A stretch of 64,000 nucleotides of DNA from Agrypnia vestita (taxonomy: Eukaryota; Arthropoda; Insecta; Trichoptera; Phryganeidae): contig JADDOH010023134.1 of the NCBI GenBank assembly GCA_016648135.1, positions 35,258 through 99,257 on the forward strand, in the 5' to 3' direction. Positions 11,288-22,266 of this stretch are shown piece after piece (position 1 is the first letter of the stretch; each line of letters starts with the position of its first letter). The translations under genes and the position numbers were made by a program. A model generated the notes under the pieces. It made no database searches. It was not told where the DNA came from and saw only the letters and a program-made list of their open reading frames with translations.

Positions 11288-12955
11288 GTATTTAATTAGA
11301 CATTTAATTAACTGAATAATGATTGTATTTTGATAATCACGACGTCAATTTAATTTTTTATCAATTCACATTTCGATTCTGAAGTTGCGATTTTTCAGAA
11401 CGCAGTTGCTTGACAAATAAAAATAAATTAGATAAATCACTTAGAAATATACATAGAAAAATATACCAACAAAAAATAAATTCACATAGATAGATGTTTC
11501 CATAACTGACCGAGAACTTTCTATTGCCGATATACTGGTTTACCAAATATACGCTATAGTGACCCCATGACCCATTAATTAGTAAAATATCCATCCCGCG
11601 TGCGTTATTGGCCAATATCGTGTTATCTTTTCAATTTAAAAAGTTGTAGAAAATTGTAATCTAAATCGTTACAGATATAGGTATATCATTAAAATATAAA
11701 TTGTATAATCACAAAAATTCACGCTAAACCTGAATTCCTTCGAGCCAACAATTCGAAGGATCTTTTTCACATTAAAAATGGATAAAACACAGCAAATTTT
11801 TTCACATGAACTTGTAAGCCCAAAACGAACAAGAACCATGTTTCAGGTAGGTATGTACTGCAGAGCATGACTTTGGAGATGACGGTACCGGCATTCATGG
11901 AAAGGGCGAACAAAGATTTCTGGAATATGTTAACATAACTTTCTAGAAAATTATAACGGAGCTTGCGGCTGTACATAAAACGGGATTACGAAACCAAATA
12001 AATGGCAAGGTAATGTTTTCAAACGGGAGCTTTTCTTGGTAATCCTTATTTATTACAATTATATAATATTTGTATAAATTTTGATAATCTCTCGTTAATT
12101 ATATTAAGCAGGCTATTTATTTTGATATACGTGAGGTATAGTGGAAAACAGGGGTTGGTCACGGTTTTTACACCTATATTATAATATGAGTGTACTGCTT
12201 ATTAATTAATAAAATTGTGCAAACAACTTGATATCTGCAACAGAGCTTAATAATATTTAAACATAGTAATTTACTAGTTTGAATTTAACCCTGCTCAAAG
12301 TTCGATAGGGTCGCGGTGGTATGTATTTTGCTGGTAAAGATATGCCTATAAAATGCCTCGTAACATCACAGCTGCATTCCTTCAGTGACACTGCCAATAG
12401 TCAACTCCCAGCGTCCACGAGCGGTCTCTTAGACCCGCGAGCCCCAGGCAATGTGACCACTGGCAATAAGAGAGGGTTGCTTGCACACACAACTTTTTGT
12501 GTGAATTCTATTTCTATTTTCTATTGTGAATTCCATCTGTCAAATGTTAAATCATAATTATGATATCCATAAATATTATGTAGAGCACGCCTTTCTTTTA
12601 TTTTATTATTTTTATACGAATTACTGACCTCGTTAATTACAATTAACAGTACAAATTCAATTCGGTTATATTTACTTTTTACATATACGGCGTACGGCGA
12701 TCGTTAAGTTTTTAGCAAAACTTGTTTGAAGATGAGACGTCACAAACGTCGGCGCCATAGCGGACATTTATGGGGATAATGGGTCGCATAAATTCCTAAA
12801 AATGAATCGGTCGTTCCGTAAGCCGGCGAGAGGGTGTTGAGCTGTCGAGGGCGGCAGTCGCTGTAGAAGGCCGTACCTACGTGTTAGAGCTTCTGTTATT
12901 AAACATCTGGTGATTCTTTATTCAATAACATATTCTCCAGCTTTAAATGAATTTA
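11288..12955. other. Unassigned DNA, possible intron of the 11.1-kb exon
   Basis: AT-rich, with no frame showing coding character. A moderately GC-rich patch at 12,320-12,540 gives a 78-codon frame of no recognisable family. No repeat boundary was found. Confidence 0.4.
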
Positions 12956-12959
12956 TTTA

Positions 12960-13520
12960 GGTAACTTACTATCACGCCGTTTCCTCGCATGGGTAGGCAG
13001 ATAGGATTGAGTGTATCATTGTTCTGTCCATAAACACAACGTTGGCCATATTGAAATTCATTCATCTTCGCATGCAAGCTCGACGATTGTTGAGGCTCCT
13101 AACAGGACCGTCTTCCAGTATCTGGTTAAACTGGTAAAGTCTAGTCTTTTGCGGCCACCTCTCTTTCTGGCGCCGTCAACATTTGCATCATATATTTTTC
13201 TTCGTCAATTCCTCATTCATTCGCTCAAGATGCCTAAATGCCCTGAGCGACCATTTTTAAATTCTATTCACTGTGCTAAGATCAGCTTTAGTATCTGTAA
13301 TAATTTGTTCATTCTATTGGTACTAATCGTAAATGGGTTTGCCACAATTACATCTAAGAGATCTCATTTCTACTGCATTTAGTTTATTTTCGTTCCTCTT
13401 CTACCAGCTCCAGGCAATAACATCAGTACTGGATATAGTCAATAACATCAGCTCCAGAATTCACTTCCGTACTTCAGTGTTGGTACCAGCATTCCATTGT
13501 GTACCGCTAGTCTTTTATTT
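12960..13520 (-). pseudogene. RTE-type LINE C-terminal remnant
   Basis: On the minus strand, AVEMRSLRCNCGK is followed by WSLRAFRHLERMNEELTKKN and then a KERWPQK-like basic stretch. This matches the C-terminal end of RTE-type ORF2 (E.RFLR..CG...L.W.GH.ERM.E). The segment CACGCCGTTTCCTCGCATGG at 12,973 also occurs, diverged, at 46,861 next to another copy of the same element. Stops and frameshifts are frequent, so this is an old fragment. Confidence 0.55.
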
Positions 13521-14349
13521 GTTACCTTAGTTTATTTGTTTCTGTTAGAATTTGTGGCACCCAAAGCACCATTCATCTTATTCCCTTCAAGCTTATACAC
13601 CTTCTCTCGACATTTATCTCAGCTTTCCCTCTTTTATCGAAAATGGAGGGGTGTAAAAGAAATAATGCTAGTAGCTTTAGCTACTACAACAATTTATTTA
13701 TTTATTAACGCAGTATTTTATCAGTCTGACTTTTATGTTATATTATAATAAGGCACTTTGTGTTGCAAATATAAAAAAAATCTTTAAAAAAAGTAAATAC
13801 GAAGGAAAATCAAACTTTTTTTAACGTTGTCTGTAATATATAGTAAATTGGATCGTTAAACGAAAAATGAATTTTTGCAGATTCGACAGTTTAAGTAGAG
13901 ACCATCGATATGGCATATTGAGTATTAAAAATAATCAACAGATTATTGACAAGATTTCAGCGTCCTCTTTTTTAGAATTTTGGTTATATATTTTCCGCCT
14001 GAGAAGGTTGCCGATACTCGAATCATTGAGATAGCTTCCCAGTTTACGACCAATATATTCGTACATTTTTAACGTACAATTGAAAGCACTGGAATGTACG
14101 AATATACAATACAGCAGAAAATGCTTTTTCGGGCTTCAAAGCTTGTGGAAGGAATTGTTATTAAGCATTTATAATTTTTCTCAAGATAGGGATCTTTAAT
14201 TGCAATTCAACGGATGTAAATTTGGCCATAATCCATGTCATAATTCAATTACATAAAAAAACACAGTATAATAATCATATAAAAATAATAATATTCAGCC
14301 AATTCTACATTCAATAATAATAACTACTTATTTAATAATAATATATTAC
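13521..14349. other. Unrecognised AT-rich DNA
   Basis: It contains GCAGATTCGACAGT near 13,877, which resembles the end motif of the inverted-repeat element at 51.5 kb. Nothing else is supportable. Confidence 0.4.
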
Positions 14350-14620
14350 ATAGGAATATTACGTTATACCTGCTGATGGACGCAACTAATGAATCGACCG
14401 ATGAGTGACGTCTCGATTCAAGTCGCGCTTTATTTCACTAGGTGTGGCCAGACCGGCACACAGCGCGCACAAACAAATTAGATAATTTTTTTTATAAAAA
14501 ATAGCGGGCCGCTATTTTTTTTTTCTCTTTTTTTTTGTATAGGTCCCGAAAATTCCGGAATTCAGGTTTTTTCAATCGCGGGATTGCGGGACTAGAAAAA
14601 CCGAACCGAATATGAACCGA
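14350..14620. repeat. Dispersed repeat shared with 32.79-33.1 kb
   Basis: The segment TATACCTGCTGA...GACGTCTCGA...GTCGCGCTTTATTTCACT, then a GTCCCGAAAATTCCGG-like block, is matched in the same order at about 32,788-33,060. It is probably one end of a DNA element. A third related CCCGGGATTCCGGGATT block is at 30.1 kb. Confidence 0.5.
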
Positions 14621-14736
14621 TAATAATCCTTAGTTGGGATACAGCAACACAGTGGAGATGGATCTAGCTCTTCTTCTCCTCTGTATCAGTTCGAGATGGG
14701 GAAGGAGGCGGTCCTCTGTTGTTGGATTATTTCGCG

Positions 14737-14886
14737 GTGCTGATGGTTTCAGGTCACGGTGAGTTCAGAAGAAAAGTGTTAGACTTGGGACTTGTTAGTG
14801 ACCCGTGGTATGCATGCGGCCACGTGAGGCAGACACCGGAGAACCTACTGAAAGACTGCCCCATTCTAAACGATAGGGGGATCTGA
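14737..14886 (+). pseudogene. R1/Jockey-type LINE C-terminal fragment
   Basis: The plus frame reads VLMVSGHGEFRRKVLDLGL, then SDPWYACGHVRQTPENLLKD, then CPILND, ending at TGA 14,884-14,886. This is the C-terminal zinc-knuckle pattern of R1/Jockey/LOA elements (LTGHG.F...L...G....C.CG...T.EH.L..CP). Weaker coding lies upstream from about 14,640. No RT domain is present here, so it is a scrap. Confidence 0.6.
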
Positions 14887-15494
14887 TAAGGGGGACAGGT
14901 GAACTTTCCTTCGGAAACGCTGGCCTTCTCAGGAATGCAAACAACTAATCGTGCTTCAAATCTTTTATTCGGGTGTGGGTCTTTTGCTGGGAAAACCGTA
15001 GGGGGCCGGGTGTGACTGTTATGTGCTGGTTTTCCTTTTATCTGCTATTTACATTACAATCCAGTTGACATGTTATTTTTTAATCCTTACCTGTAACGTC
15101 ATAAGCTTGATCTCTACCGTTGTTTATATTTGACGGCAGTGGTTTTCAGGACTGGTGAGTCCTTTGTTCGTTTGTGTTGTACAACCTTCTCTTTATTTTT
15201 CCCTCACAAGAGTAACTATCGTACTTTGTTTAATTGTCTCTAAGGTGTAATTTTGTGTTCACTTTCGTTTCTTACGAATTTTTTGGCTTTATTTGTATTT
15301 CCTCACATATATGTTTATCGTGTATCTTGTCTCATTCCGTTCCTTGTATTGTTTTCTATTGTTGGCAAAAGTTTAAGTGGTGTGGGGAGGATAAACACTT
15401 AAACATAAAAATGTCGAATTGGGTAGTGAAAGTATAGGGCCGATATAATTAGGAGCTACTTCTTATAAAACGTTCCTGGGTGTGGTCGGTCCCT

Positions 15495-15627
15495 CTTCAC
15501 TATCCACATACAAGTTGAACAGCCATGGAGACATCACGCAACCCTATGTGACACCTTTTGTGACATCAAATCCTGGTGTGAATGATCCATTGATTCTTAC
15601 ACAAGCAGTACTTTCATCGTATAGGGA
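15495..15627 (-). pseudogene. RTE-type reverse transcriptase fragment
   Basis: The minus strand reads INGSFTPGFDVTKGV, then T, stop, GCVMSPWLFNLYVD. The RTE palm motif is normally GVRQGCVMSPWLFNLYMD. One in-frame stop is visible; no other RT block was found adjacent. Confidence 0.6.
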
Positions 15628-16059
15628 TATAATTTAGTTTCATCGTATAGGTATATAGGTTCTAAGTTTACTGTAATCAGGGTGTACCTTCCCTAACCAA
15701 CCAAGCTCAATAAACTTTTCGCCCTATGGGTTCCCGCATTCTCGATCTTGCCTTTATACAGAGGCATTTAGGTGTACAACCTATATTTCAAATTCTCCAT
15801 TTCCACAAATTATTTTATTATTGTTTCTGTTACAAACTTATTTATTATGAGGCCCTCATCCACTGGCTTCTCATACCGGCGAGGTCATAATAAATCTATG
15901 TTATTACTCAACTTTGGGTGTCTTTATGAAGTGTTTAACGCTTCAATTAAAAAAAGGAAAAAAAATATCATACTAACATCACAATAGCATAGTAGCATAA
16001 AAATATCATAATCATTAAAAAATGACGTACTTTTATTATATATTTCGGTCAAAAATTAA

Positions 16060-16420
16060 GGCTGTGGCAACAGCGCCATATAGCGTAGTTTTGGTGGCGT
16101 TAGCGATGGACCATGTTACAAAGATAATTATATATTTAAAAAATATTTTTATACCTCATTATTTTATAGTTCATCATTATATAAGCCATATGCTAGCGTA
16201 CTGACGGTGTTAGTGATAGCTTTATATAGAGAATTATGCAATTTTATTTAGTTTTTTATATTCATCATTATTATATGCCATTTGGTATCGTTAGTAATGG
16301 ACTTTGTTACATAGAGAATTATGCATTTTTTGCTTTCTTATCTCATTTATATACTTTATCATTACTTGCGCCGTATGATAGCGTTAGTGACATACATTGT
16401 TACAAATAGATACAAACGTA
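16060..16420. repeat. Degenerate tandem repeat, about 85-115-bp units
   Basis: The motif GCGTTAGYGATGGAC...TTGTTAC, followed by AGAGAATTATGCA and an AT-rich tail ending TATATGCCAT/TATAAGCCAT, recurs about four times (near 16,098, 16,208, 16,288 and 16,380). The units are diverged. Confidence 0.5.
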
Positions 16421-16460
16421 TTTTGATGTTACGAATTGCAAAATTGGACGTTAATGTACT

Positions 16461-16527
16461 GTGGCGAAACTGGATAACGCTCCACTCCTGTATAGGGTGG
16501 AGGTCCGGTGTTTGAGTCCCGTAGCAG
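16461..16527 (+). repeat. tRNA-Arg-like stretch (SINE head or tRNA pseudogene)
   Basis: GTGGCGAAACTGGATAACGC resembles a tRNA-Arg D-arm/A box, and GGTGTTTGAGTCCCG resembles a B box. Between them CTCCAC and GTGGAG can pair, but the loop is not a standard seven-base anticodon loop and no acceptor stem closes. It is therefore a tRNA-derived repeat or relic, not a working tRNA. Confidence 0.4.
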
Positions 16528-16529
16528 CT

Positions 16530-17750
16530 TGCATATTTTTTCGTTGATTTAATTTTTCTGTATGCCCTTTTCTAATTGATTTATAAATTTGCTTACAAAA
16601 CACAGAACTTTGTTTTTAAAATGCAAAATCGCAGTAAAAATGTGTATTCTTTAATATATAAATAATCTTCAATCTAAATTATTTCGGCTTAACAAACATA
16701 CATTTTTTGACGAGTTTCGTTATTTATTATTTTAAATCCAGCCGTACAACCTGTTTGGTCAAAGGACATGTACGAAAACCTTTAAAATTTCAGGTAATGA
16801 AAAGGGTCGTTGGCCGCTGCATGAAGTTGGGAAGAAACTCGAGGGGGTGCGTCGCAGGAACCTACCTTCACCCCTTCCACCCCGAGTGCCTTTAAGTCAT
16901 TCAAATTGGCCACCCTCGTGTTACATTTTCGATTTGAAAACTTATGCTCCGATGAAAATTGTAAACTGTATCATTACATGTGTATTATATTTTAATAAAA
17001 ATGATACCACAAATTATGTGAAAAATGTAATGATTTATGGATTACATAAAAAGATGCTGCAACCAAATTAATTTCAAATTATTGATTAAAAATATGTACA
17101 TAACATTCGCACTAATTGTAAATTGTTTCAATTATCTCAATATGTATTTTTATCATTTTATATGTTAAATATAATTCAGACAAATATAAAATATTTTACG
17201 AAATTTCTATTTGACATCATGTCGACATATGTTTTAAAAAATCTGTAAATATTTTTGCAAAAATCTGTAATAGTATTTGACTATTAAAATGTTATATTTT
17301 TCGTAGATAGACTTTTGCAATGAACACGGATCGAGTTTTGTTATTATATAAATCTTTAAAAATGGTCTGCATCTTACATATTTTGCGTCAATGATATTAT
17401 TATTAAATGGATTATTTATATTATTTACTTTGGTTTTTATTTAAAATGTTACCTAAAAGGTTACCTTAAAAATTTCAGTTTTTTATAAAAGAATAGTCAA
17501 TTCCACGCTTTTGGGCTGCCACTGCGAATGCTTCCTGCATATGAAATAAAGTTTGGCGTCAAATTGTCCAGTATACGGAGCTATTGAATATCAAATTGAA
17601 TTTTATCAACACAAATTGAGTTTCACTTTTTCAGGGATACATAGTCAATGCATTTTAATCAAAAGTGATGTTGCGTGTGAGAATTTTGACGTTTCATACA
17701 TTTTTAATTTTTATTGTTTCATATCAACCGTGCTGCCGCATTCAGAATAG
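16530..17750. other. Unrecognised DNA
   Basis: AT-rich apart from a GC-moderate patch at 16,800-16,920. No coding, RNA or repeat evidence. Confidence 0.5.
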
Positions 17751-17758
17751 ATTGTAAT

Positions 17759-17880
17759 CTATTCATTCAGATAAAATATCGGCAGCCTAGCATAAACAGT
17801 GTTACAGTAATCCATACGTGAGACCACAAATGCATTTATGAATGTCAATGGCATGATGACGTTGCAATTACTGCATACGT
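17759..17880 (-). pseudogene. Short LINE reverse transcriptase C-terminal scrap
   Basis: The minus strand reads CSNCNVIMPLTFINAF then VVSRMDYCNTVYARLP. The block F(V/I)xSRLDYCNxLYAGLP is a hallmark of CR1/Rex-type RT thumb regions. Nothing recognisable continues on either side. Confidence 0.5.
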
Positions 17881-18134
17881 GGGGTATAAAAGCGATGGCA
17901 GCAATATCAAAAAAATGTATATAAATGTTTTGAATGCTGTCGCCGAGAATTACTAATTTATAATGCACTGAATTATGACACATATATGTTTTTATGACTT
18001 CCAAAATCATGTTTCCTATAAATTTATACATAAACCATATTTCATACAAAATCTCGAATTCAGTACATTCTAAATTAATATTCCACGATGACTGAATTCA
18101 AATATTTTTCCGTTATTAAATAATAAAATAATAA

Positions 18135-18262
18135 TAATAAATGTTTATTCAATGTTCAATGTTACAAATGTTTACAGTGTTTACAAAATTAAATTAAGCT
18201 TTTTTCAATGTTACAAATGTTTACAGTTTACAAAATTAAATTAAGCTTTTTTCATTGTTGCT
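18135..18262. repeat. Tandem duplication, about 50-bp unit
   Basis: TTCAATGTTACAAATGTTTACAG plus TTTACAAAATTAAATTAAGC is present twice in a row (near 18,154 and 18,206) with a small internal length difference. Confidence 0.7.
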
Positions 18263-18603
18263 GAGTGTCTTGGCAGCAAGTAAACACTAAATTGATTTGA
18301 CGCCCTGCCTGCTACACTAGTAATTTACTGTATTATAGCAGACAGTGCTCTTCCAGTAGTATAATATTCAAGAATATTTATTATTTATATAACATTTGTA
18401 AATAAATCTTATTGCCAATTAAAATTAAGTAATAGTAATAATTAAATGTTTACAATTTAATAATGGTGTTAATTAATTCTATTATAGACAAAGGAAAAAA
18501 AATGATCTGAATAGGATATTAATAAAATAAAATAAAACAATTAAAAGTATTTAAAAAGATGACAGTAAATGTTCTTGTAGGAATAGTATATTTTAAATTT
18601 AGT

Positions 18604-19000
18604 TTATATCATGGCTTTTAATAGGTTTTGGGCATGCTTCCTTCCCTTTTCATGCAGCCAGAGTTTCACTTTAGAAGAAAAATACGCGAGACTATGGCTA
18701 CATGTTTTAAGTTTAGTGTTAAGAGTATTGAATGTTTTTGGTGCTTGGAAGAGGTGAAATCTTTGTGAAAATGTTTTTTTGAATTTTGGTACAAGATAGT
18801 TGCAGTTCACCTGTGCCCTTGTTGAGTGTGAGTGAGTTATTTGTTGGTGATCTTGTTTATGTCGGAAAAAATATTTTAAAGTGTTGAGTAAATATGTTTG
18901 ATTGATGTCCAGGACGTGACATTCTCTGAAAAGTTCTTCTGAAGGAATTGCTGCCTCGGCTTTTATGCCCCACATAATTATGTAGAATACAATAAATCAG
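18604..19000 (-). pseudogene. LINE ORF2 C-terminal fragment (CR1-like)
   Basis: A minus-strand frame of 123 codons reads IMWGIKAEAAIPSEELFREC, DINQTYLLNTLKYFFRHKQ, HSHSTRAQVNCNYLVPKFKK, FHLFQAPKTFNTLN, to a terminal stop at 18,604. This resembles the tail of CR1/Jockey-type proteins after the RT: a helical block, then H..TR......P.......F....P..WN.L. The palm motifs are absent. The assignment rests on pattern recognition and is moderate. Confidence 0.5.
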
Positions 19001-19160
19001 CGGTGGCCAAGAACAATGTCTCGATAACTGCGTTAGCATTCTTTTTTTTTCTCTCACTTTTACTTTGTGTTCTATTTCATATTTGCCGGTGCCGGGGCCG
19101 GGATCTGCTTGTTATCAGGCGCCAGCACCTTTTTGGAATCAAAAAGATTTTAGGATTTTA

Positions 19161-19217
19161 GAGGTACCCAGTTTAGGTATATCTACACATGCTAAGCGAA
19201 CGCTCTACCATCCGAGT
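19161..19217 (-). pseudogene. tRNA-Ala(AGC)-like pseudogene or SINE relic
   Basis: Read on the minus strand, CTCGGATGGTAGAGCG and TTCGCTTAGCATG closely match the D-arm and AGC anticodon arm of eukaryotic tRNA-Ala. After that the anticodon stem has mismatches, and the T-arm (CTGGGTACC) is scrambled. No acceptor stem or 3' end is recognisable. Not a working tRNA. Confidence 0.45.
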
Positions 19218-19219
19218 AC

Positions 19220-20671
19220 AGATTTGTAAGTATAAAATGCTAATTTTTTTATAGAATAGAATACAATGCTATCATTTATATTATGAAATCGCTTAAACAT
19301 TCTAAACATCAATTAGCTCCGGAGGACGGATTTGGGTTCCCTGCCAATTTTCTTTATTTATCTGAATTTATTCTTGAATACTCAGATAAATAGATTTTTT
19401 TTTTTGATAATTAAACATACATTTGCATTTGATTTTTTTTTAGATAGATATCTATTTTGGAACAAATTGTCAATAAAGAAGGAAAAAGCCTCGATAACAA
19501 GAGAGATTGTACATTTATTTGATTATAATTAAGATCTGTGTTTATAGCCCGGCCAACGCACGAAACATCGCGAGGCACTCTTTACATCCGAAACTTTACT
19601 AGCTCAGTATTCGGGTGAATGGGTTTTTTATGCACACGCGAGCAGAAAAGTCGGTCGGCGAAGGAAATTTACGATGTACAACATATAAAAGTTTAATCTC
19701 CCAAGAAGCTCTCATCTCACACGCTGTTGACTTTTCTTTCAAAACTACGAAGCTCGCTATATTTTACGATGTGCCTCGGCTTGTGCGCCAGCGAATGCCG
19801 TGGCTTGCATCAGGCATAGACTTAGGTCAGGCCGTAAAAGTAGGATAGACCGTATCGCTAATATGGCGCGTGTACAAGCATAAGACTTTGATATCTTGTC
19901 TTGACATCTGACATTTTTTTGATGTGTAACATATTTCCTCTCGCTTTCCTGCAATATTTGGCAGTGATTTTGTGAAAAAGGACGGAAATGCGTAACAGGA
20001 AATAAGACGCCGGGGAAGCGCGCGCAATTTCATTTGACCAATGTGCGCGCGCAAAGCGCGCGTGATGAAGAAAAATCATCGTTTATAAACAAATCAATGT
20101 CCAGCAAGTGCCATCACAGCGAAGACGCACATTTCCAACAGCCAGCGCTTCTGATTTTGTATATATGTTACGTTGCTGGTGTCAAGCGTGTGGATGTTGT
20201 AACTTTGATATATTTGGCTTATATCTTCGAAACTATCCAATAAACACATAGTTTTTTTTAAATGTATAAAATAACTACTCTTAATGATTTACATTTTCAA
20301 ATTTTATGTAATTTATGTGATTATTTTTAAATATTTATTCAAAGTTTTCATACAATATGTATGGGGGCACACTACCGCCATCTATGAAAATAAATAAAAA
20401 CATAATTGTCCAAACATATTTCTAAACAAAATGCGTATATATATATATATATATAAATATGCGGCACCTACCTAGTGCGGCAAAATTATAATAAATAAAT
20501 GCACATACATTATCTTTACTTGTATTACTTTCTGTTGTTACTCCATTGATATTTTTAATTGTGAGGTGACAAATGTTACACATCATATGCGACTACTGTA
20601 AAGCTCGCTCGTTTTTTTATTACGGCTACTGTTTCTTAAAATATTATTAACTTAAATTTAATGCATACGAA
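19220..20671. other. Unrecognised DNA
   Basis: Includes a CG-rich patch with GCGCGC runs near 20,010-20,065 and a short TA microsatellite near 20,436-20,455. No coding evidence. Confidence 0.5.
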
Positions 20672-20930
20672 TTTTTTAAACTTGTTTTTATTCAAGAGTT
20701 AAGGTTGTTATTACGGTCGTTAGACATATTTAACTGTAAATAGTTTCGGATATTTTATACGAACCGTATGTATTTTCTAGAAACGAATCTCGCAGTTTCG
20801 TTGAATACTTATTCAACGTCATCAGGAGGACGACCTTTACCTGCGGAGGTGGAGGTAGGTGCTGCTTTCTAGGGCGTAAATTGTATGCACTTTGTTGTGG
20901 AGTGTTCTCTTCTTCTACATAGGATAAACC

Positions 20931-21389
20931 AAACGCAATATCGCTACACGATTGAGGAAACATATTGGAGCAATTGAAAACAACAACTCCAATATATCGG
21001 CAATCTGCGAACATGCATCCAAAGGGAATCTCTGTCACTTCATCAGATTTGACAAGGCAAAAATCTTATCAACAGAACCGTACCTTATACCCAGATTAGT
21101 GAGAGAGTCCATTGAAATATACAAACATCCCAATTTCAATAGAGATGACAGTTACAAACTATCAAGTATTTGGCGCCCTGTTCTAACGACATTGATTCAA
21201 CCCTTGAGAGAAGTCGCAGAAAAGTCCGCCGACGTAACTAGTACATATTGCATACCGGCGACCTCTATTGTAGAAGAAGAGAACACTCCACAACAAAGTG
21301 CACACAATTTACGCCCTAGAAAGCAGCACCTAATCAGTCCGATCTCCACCTCCGCAGGTAAAGGTCGTCCTCCTGATGACGTTGAATAA
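20931..21389 (+). pseudogene. Penelope-like GIY-YIG endonuclease C-terminal fragment
   Basis: The frame without a proper start reads KRNIATRLRKHIGAIENNNS, SAICEHASKGNLCHFIRFDK, AKILSTEP, RLVRESIEIYKHPNFNRDDS, YKLSSIWRPVL, and ends RPPDDVE-stop at 21,389. This fits the second half of the GIY-YIG nuclease of Penelope-like elements (TR..EH, S.I..H...H.I.FD.AKIL, R..RE.IEI.KH..N.NRD.GY.LS..W.P). The GIY-YIG motifs and the whole RT are missing. In intact elements the nuclease cuts the target for insertion. The arginine and the RE glutamate pair are kept, but the protein cannot be functional as truncated. Confidence 0.6.
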
Positions 21390-21409
21390 GTATTCAACGA
21401 AACGTCGAG
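21370..21409 (+). ncRNA. Hammerhead-ribozyme-like motif in Penelope-like 3' end
   Basis: In order: CTC (stem I), CTGATGA (21,373-21,379), one extra C, stem II GTTGAAT/ATTCAAC closed by AAGT, GAAA (21,399-21,402), a two-base CG in place of stem III, the cleavage triplet GTC (G21,404-T-C), and GAG (stem I). Penelope-like elements are known to carry minimal hammerheads with a tiny stem III. The extra base before stem II departs from the textbook core, and the mirrored copy at about 20,795-20,840 has CTGC instead of CGTC and looks dead. Confidence 0.5.
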
Positions 21410-21530
21410 ATTTGCTTCTCGGGAATACGTACGGTTCGTATAAAATATCCGAAACTATTTACAGTTAAATATGTCTAACGACCGTAATAACAACCTTAAC
21501 TCTTGAATAAAAACAAGTTTAAAAATTTCT

Positions 21531-22266
21531 TACTTCACATCAAAAATATACATAAAAGAGAAAATAAATATAAAAAAGTGTATCATACAACGAACCTGTA
21601 GCACAAAAATGCTATAAGAATTTTCCTCAGTAACCCCAGTTTACTACATTCTCATGCGGCAAATTTTAATCAAAACTATAAAGCGGTTTCTAAATACGAA
21701 AATTATTCAGATTACACGGTAACAGGATTATAAGAAGTCGTGAATTTAATAAACTCGTGATCTGAAAGGATTTACTATATCTACATAGATACGAAAGTTC
21801 ATTTATTGCCATGTATAAAAAATGTTATGGAGGTAGCAAAAGGCACAGTAGCAGGAGTTTGAATACTCCGTAACTAATGCGCCTTCAAACAATATAGTAA
21901 TATGTTGGTTGAATAGTTAATAGCACTGAACCCGTTAATTTTACTAATTGTCAACCATTAGTCATTAAACAAAATAATACTCGGTGTATAGTACAACAAG
22001 TACAACGATACCCCACTCCCTGCGGTAGAAAGTACCAGAGCCTACAGACAAATAATAATTGAAGAACGCGCGGCTGAGGCTCATTGCTCCGCTAGTACTG
22101 CAGCGCATAATGTTTGAACATGAATCGTATATCCATTTTAAAGATGAACCTACGTCAAAAAAGTTTGTAATTTTTTTTAAGGATGGGCTTTTTAGATTAT
22201 TTTTGTTTGAAATTTAAAAAAATATATAATAGCTTTACATGCTTTAATATTAGGGTTAGCATAATA
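21531..22266. other. Unrecognised DNA
   Basis: AT-rich spacer between the Penelope-like and mariner elements. No coding evidence. Confidence 0.5.

Larger units (their letters stand above)
20672..21530 (+). mobile_element. Penelope-like element 3' end in inverted (foldback) arrangement
   Basis: The right part holds the C-terminal coding end, with its 3' non-coding end reaching about 21,530. The left part (20,672-20,919) is an inverted copy of the last ~260 bp (21,269-21,530). Head-to-head partial copies of this kind are known for Penelope-like retroelements. Both copies carry the stem-loop with CTGATGA and GAAAC, a hammerhead-like core. The element is 5'-truncated at about 20,930. Confidence 0.6.

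Noticed and set aside
19161..19217. Functional tRNA-Ala gene
   Set aside because: Anticodon stem has mismatches and the T-arm and acceptor are lost.
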